Assembly: GCA_964035575.1 (NCBI GenBank)
Contig: OZ037886.1
Span: 1,341,480-1,405,479, forward strand
Reading direction: 5' to 3'
Source of the DNA: Rhynchopus sp. YZ270_cl-10
Taxonomy: Eukaryota > Euglenozoa > Diplonemea > Diplonemida > Diplonemidae
Length of the DNA: 64,000 nt
Both the position numbers and the translations under genes were made by a program. The notes under the pieces are model-generated. The model was not told the DNA's origin and made no database searches. It saw only the letters and a list, made by a program, of their open reading frames with translations. How positions within the stretch are numbered: position 1 is the first letter of the stretch; each line of letters begins with the position of its first letter. Shown one piece after another: positions 10,701 to 19,922 of this stretch.

Positions 10701-11321
10701 AGTCTCCGCCAAGTCAGTGGTGTGGCTGCACACGGGGAGGCCAGCTCTGTCCAGGTCCAACGGAGTCTGCTGTCCTAGGGCGATGACTTCACACTTTGAC
10801 AGCTTCACCTTCAGCCCCAGCTCCGCACTGCGTGTCCTCACTAACTCCAGCGCTCGAGCCACCGCCTCTGGGTTCCCCATGATCGTCCCATCATCGAGGT
10901 ACCAGATGCTACAGTCGATGCCCTGGACTGCACGCACTTCGTCTGTCAGTGCTTTGATCCCCAGGGAGAAGAGTAGGGGCCCTGCGGGGTCGCCTTGCTG
11001 CGCGCCTCTGGTGGATGGGATCATCTCGTCACCATACACTAGCCCGGTGTGGGAGTTGTAGCACCATTCGACCCACGGTGAAATGGACGGGAGATATTTC
11101 CTTGTGGCTTCCAGAAAAGTCTTGCGAAAGATGCTGTTGAATGCGTTCTCGTAGTCAATCTGTACGATCACTTTGTCGCTCCCCTGGTGTCGTTTTGCGT
11201 ATGCTGCCACAACCATTGTCGCCGCTTCCAGTCCACCGTCCACCGCCACCCCAACTTGTCTCCCTGGCAGCAGCACTCCTCGTGCCTTTTCCCTCACAGA
11301 CGCCACCTCGATCTTGCTCAC
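7737..11321 (-). CDS. Element A polyprotein, C-terminal part: RT, RLE, second OTU
   Basis: This is the same frame after the TGA; it opens with GTG and has no ATG suited to an independent start. The reverse transcriptase shows motif A DYENAFNS (near 11,155), motif B GAQQGDPAGPLLF and motif C YLDDG (10,901-10,887). The restriction-like endonuclease has C-x2-C...H-x4-C (near 9915), RHN-x2-RD, and KPAD...IDVTV (near 9680), which nicks target DNA for priming in R2-like elements. A second OTU-type domain follows: VGDCAFDAV (near 9057) and AGHFSPL (near 8720). Next is a CxxC...HWFCxxC finger (8480-8600). The C terminus shares the pattern V-x-EW...F-x-P...TPL-x-PE...WW with element C. About 75% like C in the RT. 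Confidence 0.9.
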   Translation of the reverse strand: MSKIEVASVREKARGVLLPGRQVGVAVDGGLEAATMVVAAYAKRHQGSDKVIVQIDYENAFNSIFRKTFLEATRKYLPSISPWVEWCYNSHTGLVYGDEMIPSTRGAQQGDPAGPLLFSLGIKALTDEVRAVQGIDCSIWYLDDGTIMGNPEAVARALELVRTRSAELGLKVKLSKCEVIALGQQTPLDLDRAGLPVCSHTTDLAETCSACEGKVMSVKYGGFAFLGAPIGDDEYCEAYMEKKVEEFAVQLRLLQKVSDSQAGLTLLRQCEGFARMVFYMRAIGHACTHKYLSQYDKEVDAALAALFGDEDGGLPEEARRQAALPCRVGGMGVRRIRDHWTAAAMGARSGLHQLCTELDPSFTWDAEGWERTATLYNEQVAEGARIDPKLQPAVPLRQRDLSAGILEEQLRDLFVKGDAYDKARLNSLALPQAGSWLTAPPTWEHYIPPIAFKAAARLRLHLPIYAEGVSCRQCNQPMDTRGDHIFACRMGGHRILRHNSVRDYVYGAANEAGLSPILEPNHLILGNNKPADILLSTGVGESRGRAIDVTVWTPTSASMVQGAAVAKGYAATKAETAKRKKHGDACAAERLAFTPFALETTGGLGPAAASIWQQMLRFAADRKLGNRVEMSQRWNWGLGTTLQRQIGKAATDRGSLTGCLRGPLRERVDLDPTVDPEEGDLIRLPPDHLPNLEVTDDHQGDIRVSAEEEPETGNEKETAPETAAQDPTPHSELEANLVKWGLSRPQVPVPFRVGDCAFDAVCWSVRSWKVVTSSTLRSLAVERVKRDADLARNAMPDLATWVRWMSLAGNRDRRSWADQTALAGLARALQVVIVAVVSSDSKVHIHRPASKSNGAVAVLHTGAHEAGHFSPLCMTDNTFAYLRSLAPDTPLPEMQCHSTGALSRMEERPGRQGELLTCENCALITECSVPHWFCSSCERTWCEGCGSANAKCVLRAKPVQPVQPVQPTTSQTVGGSYYNSNPAPPQDAATEVKEEVMDEEDSADCADHDTTMDNNTATAAESFVWGPSEQSYNTTPTALTGDHHLGSAKTGGWTAKSHAERRTKLTTLGTSRRAQGNHTRRSGVVEDRSAETTARRPSPPISRGSDVEAKGLVPHSQKEGDRVPRNVEEWADCFFPRGGTRREGMTPLAPEVAYEALDAWWDQREELGRVGGRQTSQYGALRAVLVLMMEATFK

Positions 11322-11324
11322 GAC

Positions 11325-14300
11325 TCACCGAAGTGTGTTGCCTGCAGAGATGGGGCGGACGTCGCCTTGGTCACCCTTCTTTAACGCCACCAGAGTAGCT
11401 CCTGCCATGAACATAGCTGTCTCGGAGGGGGCTTTCCCGCGTCGCAGCAGGTCCAGGACTTGCGTCATCAGTGGCAAGATGTTCAGGTCCGGGTGTTTAT
11501 CCCCGCGCAGACCAAAGGGACCTGGAGCAGAGCCCTTTGCCATGCTATTTATGGCTTTGAGGGCGGCGATCGGCTTCAGCGGCTCGGAAGCAATTTCCGG
11601 CAGAGAAGTGGCAGGTTGGGGTTCCTCATGGGGGTGCTTTCTGCGGAGGATGTCTGTGGATTCCTCAGTACGCTCTGCCAGCCCACCCTTGTGGAGGCGG
11701 CTCATCCCTGCTGCCATCCTCCCATTCCGCACCTCCCGGACCATCGCCTTCTCCCTTTCTTCCCACGTTGGTTCCTTCCGCTCCTTCTCCTTCTTCGTAC
11801 CGCCTGTGCGATTCGCAGCTGCTCGCCACATTGCTGCGATCTCACCTTCTCTCCACTCATCCACATCCTTCTGCCGCAAGACTGCCACCTTCGTCTTGAG
11901 GTGCTTCCCACCTCGCTTCGCCGGTAGGACCAGCTTCGCGAACATGCACAAACGTTTCCAGCTTGCCTCATCGCCAACTGCGGCCACATCCTCAAGTGCC
12001 TGGGTGAACTCCACAGCGGCTGGACGGTCGATGCTCGTGGGGATCGCATCTGTTGTCCTGATGGGGATTTGAGCTATCTCCCACCACTCCGGCAAGTCAA
12101 CGTCGTCTGCCTTTTCCACTGCGGTGCGTTCCCTGGGTGTGGGCTTTGCGATCGCCTTTACCAGTTTCGCACACTGAAGACATGTCTCCTTCGATGCCGA
12201 CCGTATCCCCCCACACGCTTCACACTGTCCTAACCCCAACTTGTTGGGGGTGTCGTGGGGGATGTGGTCGCCGGAAGACAGGTGTGCACCGATGTGTGTG
12301 CGCAGGCCGGGAACAGAGAAGGGCTGGGGACGGTGTAGACTGCTTCCGTTGCAACACGGAACAGGGCAGAAGAGCCTCGGTGCATCAGCCCCCAGAGGAG
12401 AAGGCGACTCCTTCGTCATGGCAGGGATGGGTGTTGCTGTTAGGCCTTTCGGGTCAAGCTCTGCGAAGGGGGCCGACTGGACCATTGCCAGGGCGTTCTT
12501 TGGGTCCATTTGCACTTCCTCATAGTGATTATTGAGGAGTGAAACTACCCTTACGCGGCGGTCTTTCTGCGTCCGCAAGTCTTTCGATGAGGCTGCGGGG
12601 TTGATCGTCACCACTGGATTCGGCCCAGGCTGCACTACCGCTATCGTGGTGGACCATGCATTTGCTGCCAGGTGTAGGGTGAGGTGGTTGCCCCACACCT
12701 CAGGGTTGGTGAGGCCGTCAATGAAGCTTGACAGCTGTGCCTCGGTCTCGAAGTAGCGTCTGAGACCGGTCTTCACCTTCGTGACCCGCGCTCTGTCAGC
12801 CAGCTCAGTGCGTGCTTTGCTGACATCCAAGTACAGCGCGTTCTTCTTACCCAGTAAGGCCACGTACATGCACTCGCCGTTGGCTGCGTTCGGCACCCTC
12901 TTCCCCCCATGCACCTCGAGGAATGCGTCAAGGTTTGCCGCCTCCTCCGGGTTGATGTCCCCGTCTGCTCCACCTGCCAGCGCCCCGGGCCCCAGGCTTA
13001 TGCTCTGAGGTGACAGCTCCCACCCGTCCCCTGTCCCCGCCGGTCGCCTCAACCTCTGCATGAAAACCCACACCCTGCTGGCAAGTACTCGCAACCACAG
13101 CCTCCCGCTACGTGCTCTGTATCGGCCCTGTAGGAGCCCCTTCCTCAGCAGCACACTCAGCAGCTCTGCGTCCCGGATCAGTGCACAACCCAAAGCCCGT
13201 GGCGCCGATCTCCCAAGCTCATACCCCACGCAAACCAGAGCCCAGATGGCCACCCACTGCAAAGCCACTCTCACAACGGCTGCCCTTATCCTGCGGAAAA
13301 GTTGAGAGGGCGGACGCTTGCATGGCGCCTTGCGCCGACGGAACCTGCTCGCCTGTGCCTTGGTCCAGTTCAAGGACCTGTGACCTCGGCGCGTCCTCCT
13401 GGTCCCCCTCCTACCCACCAGCCACAATATGAGGTGACTGAGGGTAGGGGCGCGTCTGTCCTTCCACATGTCCAGGACCGCGAAAGACACAAACACACCC
13501 CACTCAGGTGCCTCGGCTACCCAGCGGGGGTCTGGTCGGCGCAGAGAAGAAAGGCGTTCCCAAAGGATGCTCCACCAGTCAAACCCAAGCCCATGTTCTG
13601 CACGCCCCATGTGAACATTGGGGGTGATAAAGGTCCCCCACACCCGTAACGTCACACAGTAACTCTGTCCTTCTCGCCCCGCAAGGCTGGCCCCGAACAC
13701 CAGCATACCTCGCTCACCCCCACCTACAGTGTTGTTGCTGCAGTTGCTGCTGCTGCTGTTGCTGTTGCTGTCGGTGCTGCTGCAGGTGCTGCTGATGCTG
13801 TTGTTGTTGCTGGTGTTACGGTTGTTGTTGTAGTTGCTGTTGTTGCTGCTGATACTGTCCGCCCGCACATCCTGTGTCCGCCCGCGCATCCGCTGTCTGC
13901 CACCGTTGTTGTAGTTGCTGTTGTTGCTGCTGATGCTGTCCGCCCGCACATCCTGTGTCCGCCCGCGCATCCGCTGTCTGCCACCGTTGTTGTAGTTGCT
14001 GTTGTTGCTGCTGATGCTGTCCGCCCGCACATCTAGTGTCCGCCCGCGCATCCAGTGTCTGCCACTGTTGTTGTAGTTGCTGTTGTTGCTGCTGATACTG
14101 TCCGCCCGCACATCTAGTGTCCGCCCGCGCATCCACTGTCTGCCACTGTTGTTGTAGTTGCTGTTGTTGCTGCTGATGCTGTCCGCCCGCACATCTAGTG
14201 TCCGCCCACGCATCCAGTGTCTGCCACCGTTGTTGTAGTTGTTGTTGTTGTTGCTGCTATCAAAGCTGCAGCCGCTTGGGTTGTTGGGCACAGGCCTCTT

Positions 14301-14768
14301 TTTGGGGTAATAATGGGGGGGAATGGGGGTGCACCTGCAGCTTCTGTAGCCGCTGCACATGAAGCCCTTGCGGCCATTGCTGCAGGTGTAGATGTTGCTG
14401 GTGTGGTTGTTGGAGCCGCTATTGTTGCAGTAGACGCTGCCATAGAGGCCATCACTCCAGTCATGGCTGCTCATGTTGCTGCAGCGAGAACGTGGTACCT
14501 GAGAGTGCTGAGTTGGTGTTGAGGAGCCCACTCGCGATACGTGCCTGCCGCAACCGTGGGAGGTACTGATGTTGATGGCAGTGCTCCTGCTCACGATGCT
14601 GCTGCTCATGCTGCTGCTCATGCTGCTCCTGCTCATGCTGCTGCTGCTGCGCATGTTGCTCATGTTGCTGCACCAGCTTCGGCTGTCACCCCCGCCATCA
14701 TCCATGGCTCCACACAGGAGCACCATAGCCCAAAGCTGGGCACTCCACCTGCACATCTTCACCACCAA
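11325..14768 (-). CDS. Element A polyprotein, N-terminal part (to in-frame TGA)
   Basis: Residues 5-25 (MCRWSAQLWAMVLLCGA) look like a signal peptide and align with the start of element C (MGRWRAQIWAVVLLCGA), so Met5 may be the true start. Residues 30-380 are Ser/Asn/Met-rich with five 27-aa repeats (13,830-14,235). Residues 380-620 hold a Trp-rich, basic block with hydrophobic segments (VALQWVAIWALVCVGYEL near 500), about 85-90% like element B. An OTU-like domain follows at about 615-750, with nucleophile motif NGECMYVAL (near 12,877) and histidine motif NNHYEEV (near 12,530). Then come a C2H2-like finger and a CxxC pair (about 800-860). The frame ends just inside the RT region at TGA 11,327-11,325, where C has Arg. 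This is a point stop in one gene, not a separate short gene. Confidence 0.85.
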   Translation of the reverse strand: MVVKMCRWSAQLWAMVLLCGAMDDGGGDSRSWCSNMSNMRSSSSMSRSSMSSSMSSSIVSRSTAINISTSHGCGRHVSRVGSSTPTQHSQVPRSRCSNMSSHDWSDGLYGSVYCNNSGSNNHTSNIYTCSNGRKGFMCSGYRSCRCTPIPPHYYPKKRPVPNNPSGCSFDSSNNNNNYNNGGRHWMRGRTLDVRADSISSNNSNYNNSGRQWMRGRTLDVRADSISSNNSNYNNSGRHWMRGRTLDVRADSISSNNSNYNNGGRQRMRGRTQDVRADSISSNNSNYNNGGRQRMRGRTQDVRADSISSNNSNYNNNRNTSNNNSISSTCSSTDSNSNSSSSNCSNNTVGGGERGMLVFGASLAGREGQSYCVTLRVWGTFITPNVHMGRAEHGLGFDWWSILWERLSSLRRPDPRWVAEAPEWGVFVSFAVLDMWKDRRAPTLSHLILWLVGRRGTRRTRRGHRSLNWTKAQASRFRRRKAPCKRPPSQLFRRIRAAVVRVALQWVAIWALVCVGYELGRSAPRALGCALIRDAELLSVLLRKGLLQGRYRARSGRLWLRVLASRVWVFMQRLRRPAGTGDGWELSPQSISLGPGALAGGADGDINPEEAANLDAFLEVHGGKRVPNAANGECMYVALLGKKNALYLDVSKARTELADRARVTKVKTGLRRYFETEAQLSSFIDGLTNPEVWGNHLTLHLAANAWSTTIAVVQPGPNPVVTINPAASSKDLRTQKDRRVRVVSLLNNHYEEVQMDPKNALAMVQSAPFAELDPKGLTATPIPAMTKESPSPLGADAPRLFCPVPCCNGSSLHRPQPFSVPGLRTHIGAHLSSGDHIPHDTPNKLGLGQCEACGGIRSASKETCLQCAKLVKAIAKPTPRERTAVEKADDVDLPEWWEIAQIPIRTTDAIPTSIDRPAAVEFTQALEDVAAVGDEASWKRLCMFAKLVLPAKRGGKHLKTKVAVLRQKDVDEWREGEIAAMWRAAANRTGGTKKEKERKEPTWEEREKAMVREVRNGRMAAGMSRLHKGGLAERTEESTDILRRKHPHEEPQPATSLPEIASEPLKPIAALKAINSMAKGSAPGPFGLRGDKHPDLNILPLMTQVLDLLRRGKAPSETAMFMAGATLVALKKGDQGDVRPISAGNTLR
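13830..14235 (-). repeat. Five coding 81-bp tandem repeats in element A
   Basis: An 81-base unit is repeated five times and encodes 27 residues with the core MRGRTxDVRADSISSNNSNY. Units differ by only a few bases, so copy number probably varies between element copies. Confidence 0.85.
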
Positions 14769-15003
14769 GAAAACAAAAAAGTCAAAACAGTAAAAAACAA
14801 AAGGACAAGGAAGACAAAATACACGTCTCTACCTGCACTTCGCCAGAGAGGAACTACTTAACGGCCTTCTCTCTGCCCAGGACACGCCACTAGGAGGCGA
14901 CAGGTAGGACCCACACAAGGGGGAAAACAAGTGGGGGAAAGGGGATAAGGGGAGAAGCAAAGGACAAGATAGGGTAGTGTGTAGCAAAACGTGTGTGCCC
15001 CTT

Positions 15004-15413
15004 GGCGATTTTTTTTTTTTTTTTTTGAGATTTTTTTTTTTTTTTTGTATTCTGTAACCTCTCTCTATTTTACGGCAGGTGTGACCGGTTGAAGTGATAC
15101 TTCCGGACTGAGGAAGGGCATTCTTTTACTTTTTTTTTCTGTGTGTTTGTTTTCTTGTTGTAGTCTTTTTTGGTGAAGGGGCTTGGCCTGAGAACCTCTT
15201 TGGTTCATAGCTGTTAACGACGTCTGGTCCTACCTAGCTGTACACTCTAATTCTAAAAATAAAATAAAATAAAACCAATAGGCAAAGGGGGAGGGGGGAG
15301 GCTAAAAGCCAAACAAAAGTAAAGAATGAAAAAGAATAACTCAAGTGCTCTGGGACGGCCGCGAGTTCCTGCTCCGCTTTAGGCCCCGCAGACGGTTGTA
15401 GAGGGTTGAATAA
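15004..15413. other. Intervening non-coding stretch with T tracts
   Basis: Starts with two T tracts (15,010-15,028 and 15,033-15,047), which on the minus strand are A tracts directly upstream of element A. The rest includes an (AAAAT)n run near 15,255 and no gene I recognise. Confidence 0.5.
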
Positions 15414-16083
15414 ATGACGATTTTTTGGTCGATTTTTTCGGCCAAAAATTTCGTACCACAGGGCCATACCATATACTGGGATTATCAACTTTTTGAAAAT
15501 ACGGCCTGGTATTCGGGTGTATATGTCCCATGGGGCCCATAGTAACCTTACTGGGTCATGCCCAAAGCCAATCTTAATAGTAAAATTCGATTTTCTGTGA
15601 AAAATATTTTCACCAAAAAATCGTCATTTTTCCGATTTTCGTCATTTTTACAGTTTTGCACACCCTGAAAATCGATTTTTTCGGCTCCGCCGGTGAAATA
15701 TCGACATAATTTAGGTATGTTATGTGCATAATATACCCATTAGAGCCCATTCAAGTCACATTCCGACCATTTTTCGTGAAAAAATGCAACTTTTTGTCAC
15801 CGTGACCCCCAAAAATGACGATTTTTTGGTCGATTTTTTCGGCCAAAAATTTCGTACCACAGGGCCATACCATATACTGGGATTATCAACTTTTTGAAAA
15901 TACGGCCTGGTATTCGGGTGTATATGTCCCATGGGGCCCATAGTAACCTTACTGGGTCATGCCCAAAGCCAATCTTAATAGTAAAATTCGATTTTCTGTG
16001 AAAAATATTTTCAACCAAAAAATCGTCATTTTTCCGATTTTCGTCATTTTTACAGTTTTGCACACCCTGAAAATCGATTTTTT
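15414..16083. repeat. Tandem 401-bp satellite, 1.7 units
   Basis: ATGACGATTTTTTGG starts at 15,414 and again at 15,815. The second unit is cut at 16,083 by the 5' fragment of an A-like element. It is the same satellite as at 5683-6093. Confidence 0.9.
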
Positions 16084-16096
16084 ATTTTTTATGTCT

Positions 16097-16710
16097 ATGT
16101 TGCTGCAGCGAGAACGTGGTACCTGAGAGTGCTGAGTTGGTGTTGAGGAGCCCACTCGCGATACGTGCCTGCCGCAACCGTGGGAGGTACTGATGTTGAT
16201 GGCAGTGCTCCTGCTCACGATGCTGCTGCTCATGCTGCTGCTGCTCATGCTGCTGCTGCACATGCTGCTGCTCATGCTGCTGCTGCTCATGCTGCTGCTG
16301 CTCATGCTGCTGCTGCTCATGCTGCTCCTGCTCATGCTGCTGCTGCTGCGAATGTTGCTCATGTTGCTGCACCAGCTTCGGCTGTCACCCCCGCCATCAT
16401 CCATGGCTCCACACAGGAGCACCATAGCCCAAAGCTGGGCACTCCACCTGCACATCTTCACCACCAAGAAAACAAAAAAGTCAAAACAGTAAAAAACAAA
16501 AGGACAAGGAAGACAAAATACACGTCTCTACCTGCACTTCGCCAGAGAGGAACTACTCAACGGCCTTCTCTCTGCCCAGGACACGCCACTAGGAGGCGCT
16601 ACGGGTTTGCAGGTAGGACCCACACAAGGGGGAAAACAAGTGGGGGAAAGGGGATAAGGGGAGAAGCAAAGGACAAGATGGGGTAGTGTGTAGCAAAACG
16701 TGTGTTACCC
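16097..16710 (-). mobile_element. 3'-truncated copy of the A/C family (5' end only)
   Basis: This holds the family 5' UTR and the first ~125 codons, including the signal-like start (ATG at 16,467), almost identical to element A. It has an expanded CAG/CAT-type run at 16,215-16,345. Homology stops at 16,097 inside the Ser/Met-rich stretch, where satellite resumes. It keeps the 5' end and loses the 3' end, the reverse of usual LINE truncation. An extra GCTACGGGTTTG lies near 16,598 relative to A. Confidence 0.85.
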
Positions 16711-16711
16711 A

Positions 16712-16713
<2 letters not shown>

Positions 16714-16749
<36 letters not shown>

Positions 16750-16935
16750 GGTGCAGTCTGTCCTGGAAATGTCGGACCCTTTTGTCGGAGTCCGAGGGGG
16801 TCCGACAGTCGGACCCCCTGAGTCCGACAGTCGGACCCCCTGAGTCCGACAGTCGGACTCAGGGGTCCGACTGTCGGACTCACAGTCGGACCCCTGAGTC
16901 CGACTGCCGGACCCTGGGGTCCGACAGGCACACCC
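16714..16935 (-). mobile_element. Short palindromic GTCCGAC element with poly(A) tail, copy 1
   Basis: On the minus strand there are clustered GTCCGAC/GTCGGAC palindromes, then CAGACTGCACCGTGTAAAAA and A tract (T33 at 16,713-16,745). A second copy lies at 21,459-21,640 on the plus strand with CAGACCGCACCGTGTAAAAA. The two copies share the order palindrome cluster, box, A tract, which suggests a small non-autonomous retroelement. Confidence 0.5.
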
Positions 16936-17052
16936 AGGTGCCCAGGTACCCAGGTACCCAGGTACCCAGGTGCCCAGGTACCCAGGTACCCAGGTACCCA
17001 GGTACCCAGGTACCCAGGTACCCAGGTACCCAGGTACCCAGGTCCAGGTCCA
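16931..17052. repeat. (AGGTACCC)n minisatellite
   Basis: About 14 copies of an 8-base unit, a few with GTGCCC in place of GTACCC. Confidence 0.95.
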
Positions 17053-18700
17053 GGAACAGGTACCCAGGAACAGGAAAAAAGTCGTGAAAGAGCAACCACA
17101 GCTCCACATGACAAACACAAAAGTGTCCAGTCACGTGGGGCATTCATGCCCTGAGGAGATAATGATCCAACAATTTACAAGAAAGATTACTTAACCTACT
17201 GCTGGAAATTGCCAGGTCGTAGTAACACACAAAGTGTGCCTCCGTTCGGGAAGACCGGATATTCTAGAGACCAGAAAGGCCTCAAGAATATCTTCCGGTA
17301 GTCAAGGTAGAACCGAGTGAACGGCCCAAGACCCCCGTGGAGAAGTTAAATGTTGTAATGCTATCAGGTAGAAACTGCGAACACTGTCTTACCCTCCTCA
17401 ATGCATGGTGGTTGATGTCTTCCACAACAAATTTCCTGTACCCAGGTACCCAAATTCCCAGACCCACGCAGTGGCACATGACCGCCAAGTGTGAGTGACC
17501 CACACATGAGGGAATGCGACACTACGCAAAATTTACCACCAGACCCTGTCTTCGTGCACCTGAAGTACAACGCCGCAGACAGGCCAAACATGCGTTGGAC
17601 TCAGAGGAATGCCCGCTGTGCAGGTATCAAACATGAGAACCAACTCCCAGCAACAAGGGGCGCCTTTTGGCGGGCGTTGTTGAGGGTGTTTGGGGTGCAA
17701 AGTTTTCCACAATTTTGATGCGCGGGTACAGAAGTGTTGTCTTGTTCTTTCATCTCTAGGAATGTAAATGTCAATCGCGTTTAACTACCACGAGGGCTTG
17801 TTTAGTGAACCCACGAGGGGTCGAAGGGGGTTGGTTATCCCATATCTATCAAAGGTTGTGTCGACCAGGCGAATCCACTATGTTACGCTGTACGTTGTTA
17901 AATCCGAAGAAATAACGCTTTAGCAGCCGCAGGAAGTTTGTTAAAAAGAGTGCCTCACGCTACACAAACCACCACCCGCGATTGACTTAGATGTTATAAC
18001 AAAGAGAATTCAGAACAAAACAACACCCTGCCCCATACACACTAAATTGTCATGCTTCAAGAGCATGCCTGGGCCAAAATTACTGTGACAAAAAGGCAAC
18101 AAAACCACCCACAAGGAGTGTGAATTGTGCACTGGTTTTCTGGGGGAACGCAATATTTTCTTGTGCCTCGTCCTCCGCAAGCAGAGGACAGACTTTCCGG
18201 AAGGTTTCCAAAGTCGAATTTCTTGCACTAGCTATGCTCCCTGGGTTAAATGGCAATAGCAGTGACTGACAAAGTGTACCCATCCCCCTTCCACCCCAGA
18301 TCTTAGTCCGCAAACTCAGAATGGATTGATGCGGGTGATACTCTTTGGATTTTGAGTTGCTGAATGTCGGAGACGCGGCGAGGCTTCTCATCACAATCGC
18401 AGATGCAGTTCAGATTTCACGATCCTGTGATGAGTGTAAATGTGGAGTGTGATTAATGAATGAAATGTATGGTGTAGAAACGCAGTTATCGGGAAAGGTG
18501 AGGTTAATGTGGTAAAAAAAGGGGATAAAACTCGTGTAATTTTGTGAATTCCCACAAAGGTGGGTGATAATGTGCCCTTTGTCACTCAATTGTAACCGAG
18601 AATGTATGGGAGAATGAAATATTATTTCCCAACCCAACAACAACGATAAAGCGTGAAGACAATAAATGAAATCAAAGCGGAATAAATTTGAGGTTTTGTG
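17053..18700. other. No recognised gene
   Basis: AT-richer and of different texture from the satellites. ORFs up to about 100 codons exist on both strands (for example 18,010-18,394 minus) but show no motif I can name. Two isolated AGGTACCC units occur near 17,440. Confidence 0.4.
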
Positions 18701-18701
18701 A

Positions 18702-18782
18702 GGCACTCAACGAGTGTGCCGGCTCTGTGGCGTCACGGAGCCACCAACACTCCCCAGTCATTTTTCCTGCGCTTCCAGGAAA
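18702..18782 (+). other. Cluster of three stem-loops
   Basis: GGCACTC/GAGTGTGCC (18,702-18,720), GGCTCTGTG-GCGT-CACGGAGCC (18,721-18,742, with one G-T pair) and TTTCCTG/CAGGAAA (18,763-18,782) lie one after another. This may be part of a structured RNA or a coincidence. Confidence 0.3.
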
Positions 18783-19034
18783 ACTCGCGTTTGCGACCAG
18801 GCCGAAACGAAAAAATTTAATTCACAGCAAACAGGTGTGAGGGAGAAGAAAAGAAAGTGAACAAAAACGAAAAAACAATGTTTTTCTGAAATGTGATGTT
18901 GTTGGGGTGGGGAGAATAAAACAGTTCCAGAAAAGCTCCTGCGTCGGTTTTCTTTTGGTTAAAAAAATCACTCAGTAAAAAAAAGAACTTTTTCATCACT
19001 CCCCTCAAACACTGCCAAAACGAAGAAGGACAGG

Positions 19035-19193
19035 ATGTATGACACTTACGGATACCAAGTCTCAGCGGGTATGAGAAGCAAGGAGGTGTACAAGAAGAAA
19101 TGGGACGAGTTCTTGCGGTTTTCAAACCTCGAGCGACTTGGTCCGCTTTGTATTGACACGGACCTCGACACCCCGACATGTACTGGCTTTTGA
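19035..19193 (+). CDS. Coding fragment with YKKKWDEFLRF motif
   Basis: A 52-codon frame from ATG with the stretch Y-K-K-K-W-D-E-F-L-R-F-x-N-L. A similar stretch, Y-R-K-T-W-D-D-F-L-R-F-x-R-L, occurs in the converging minus-strand frame at 19,922-19,695. The pattern resembles the N-terminal core-binding helix of tyrosine recombinases, but nothing catalytic is visible. It may be a single exon or a remnant. Confidence 0.3.
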   Translation: MYDTYGYQVSAGMRSKEVYKKKWDEFLRFSNLERLGPLCIDTDLDTPTCTGF

Positions 19194-19694
19194 GAAAGGC
19201 AGTCGGTTCCTCGGTAGATTGCGTGCAAGTGAGGGAATATCCATCTGCTTGGAAGACGTCAACACACCAAACATAGTATTTCGCGACATAAAGGGCAGAT
19301 CAAATACTCACTGCCTTACATTCTCGGTTACAATTGAGTGACACAAAGGGCATATAATCTGCAAAATTACACGAGTTTTATTTCACTGAGTTAGATAATT
19401 ATTATCTCATGAAATAAAGTGAACATTATTTCACGAGGTGGTGGGTGACTCAAACTGGGGCTCAACTTCACGAAGCGAGTGGAGTTCAGCATTTTGATTT
19501 CATGAGTGAAGTGAGTGTAATCATAAAAGTGATGTCACGAGCGATAGCGAGTGGGTATCACGTATTCCAGTTTGTGAATCACCCATCAGTTAAATAATGT
19601 TCACTTTAGTTTTCGATACGTAATTTTATACCACGCGTGAAAAACGTAAACAGGTGAAAAAGTGAGTGAAATAAGATTCGTTTTATTTCACGTT

Positions 19695-19922
19695 TTATTT
19701 CACGCAAATCGTGAAGGATTGGGTGGGGGAGTGAAATAAAAGATCACGGAGTGATCTGAAGGACACGACGTGTTCTTCCCTGGGCTCGTTCGCTCCTGAA
19801 AGTCTGTTGAAACGGAGGAAATCGTCCCATGTTTTCCTGTACTGCACACCACTGTTCATGTCGTCGAACAAGTTGTCATATGCATCCTCCATCTCCGCAA
19901 ACTTGCGCGTGGGTTTAGGCAT
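19695..19922 (-). CDS. Coding fragment with YRKTWDDFLRF motif
   Basis: A 75-codon frame from the ATG at 19,922, rich in charged residues, sharing the motif of the fragment at 19,035 (Y-[KR]-K-x-W-D-[DE]-F-L-R-F). The two are about 500 bases apart and convergent. An upstream start at 20,066 adds residues with no clear character. Function unknown; it may be a recombinase-like remnant or a small host gene. Confidence 0.3.
   Translation of the reverse strand: MPKPTRKFAEMEDAYDNLFDDMNSGVQYRKTWDDFLRFNRLSGANEPREEHVVSFRSLRDLLFHSPTQSFTICVK

Larger units (their letters stand above)
6890..15003 (-). mobile_element. Retrotransposon A: RLE-class non-LTR element
   Basis: Reading the minus strand, the 5' end (about 15,003) matches that of element C, with GGGGCACACACG near the tip. 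A 235-base 5' UTR is followed by one 7.0 kb coding region interrupted by a single TGA, a 3' UTR of about 820 bases, and a poly(A) tail seen as T25 at 6890-6914. The last 28 bases before the tail (6942-6915) are identical to those ending element B. The coding order is secretory-like start, Ser/Asn-rich repeats, hydrophobic block, OTU, zinc fingers, RT, RLE, OTU, Cys/His finger. The element is full length and looks young. Confidence 0.9.

Noticed and set aside
7737-11321. Separate RT gene in element A
   Set aside because: It continues the upstream frame after one TGA and aligns without a gap to the single frame of C.
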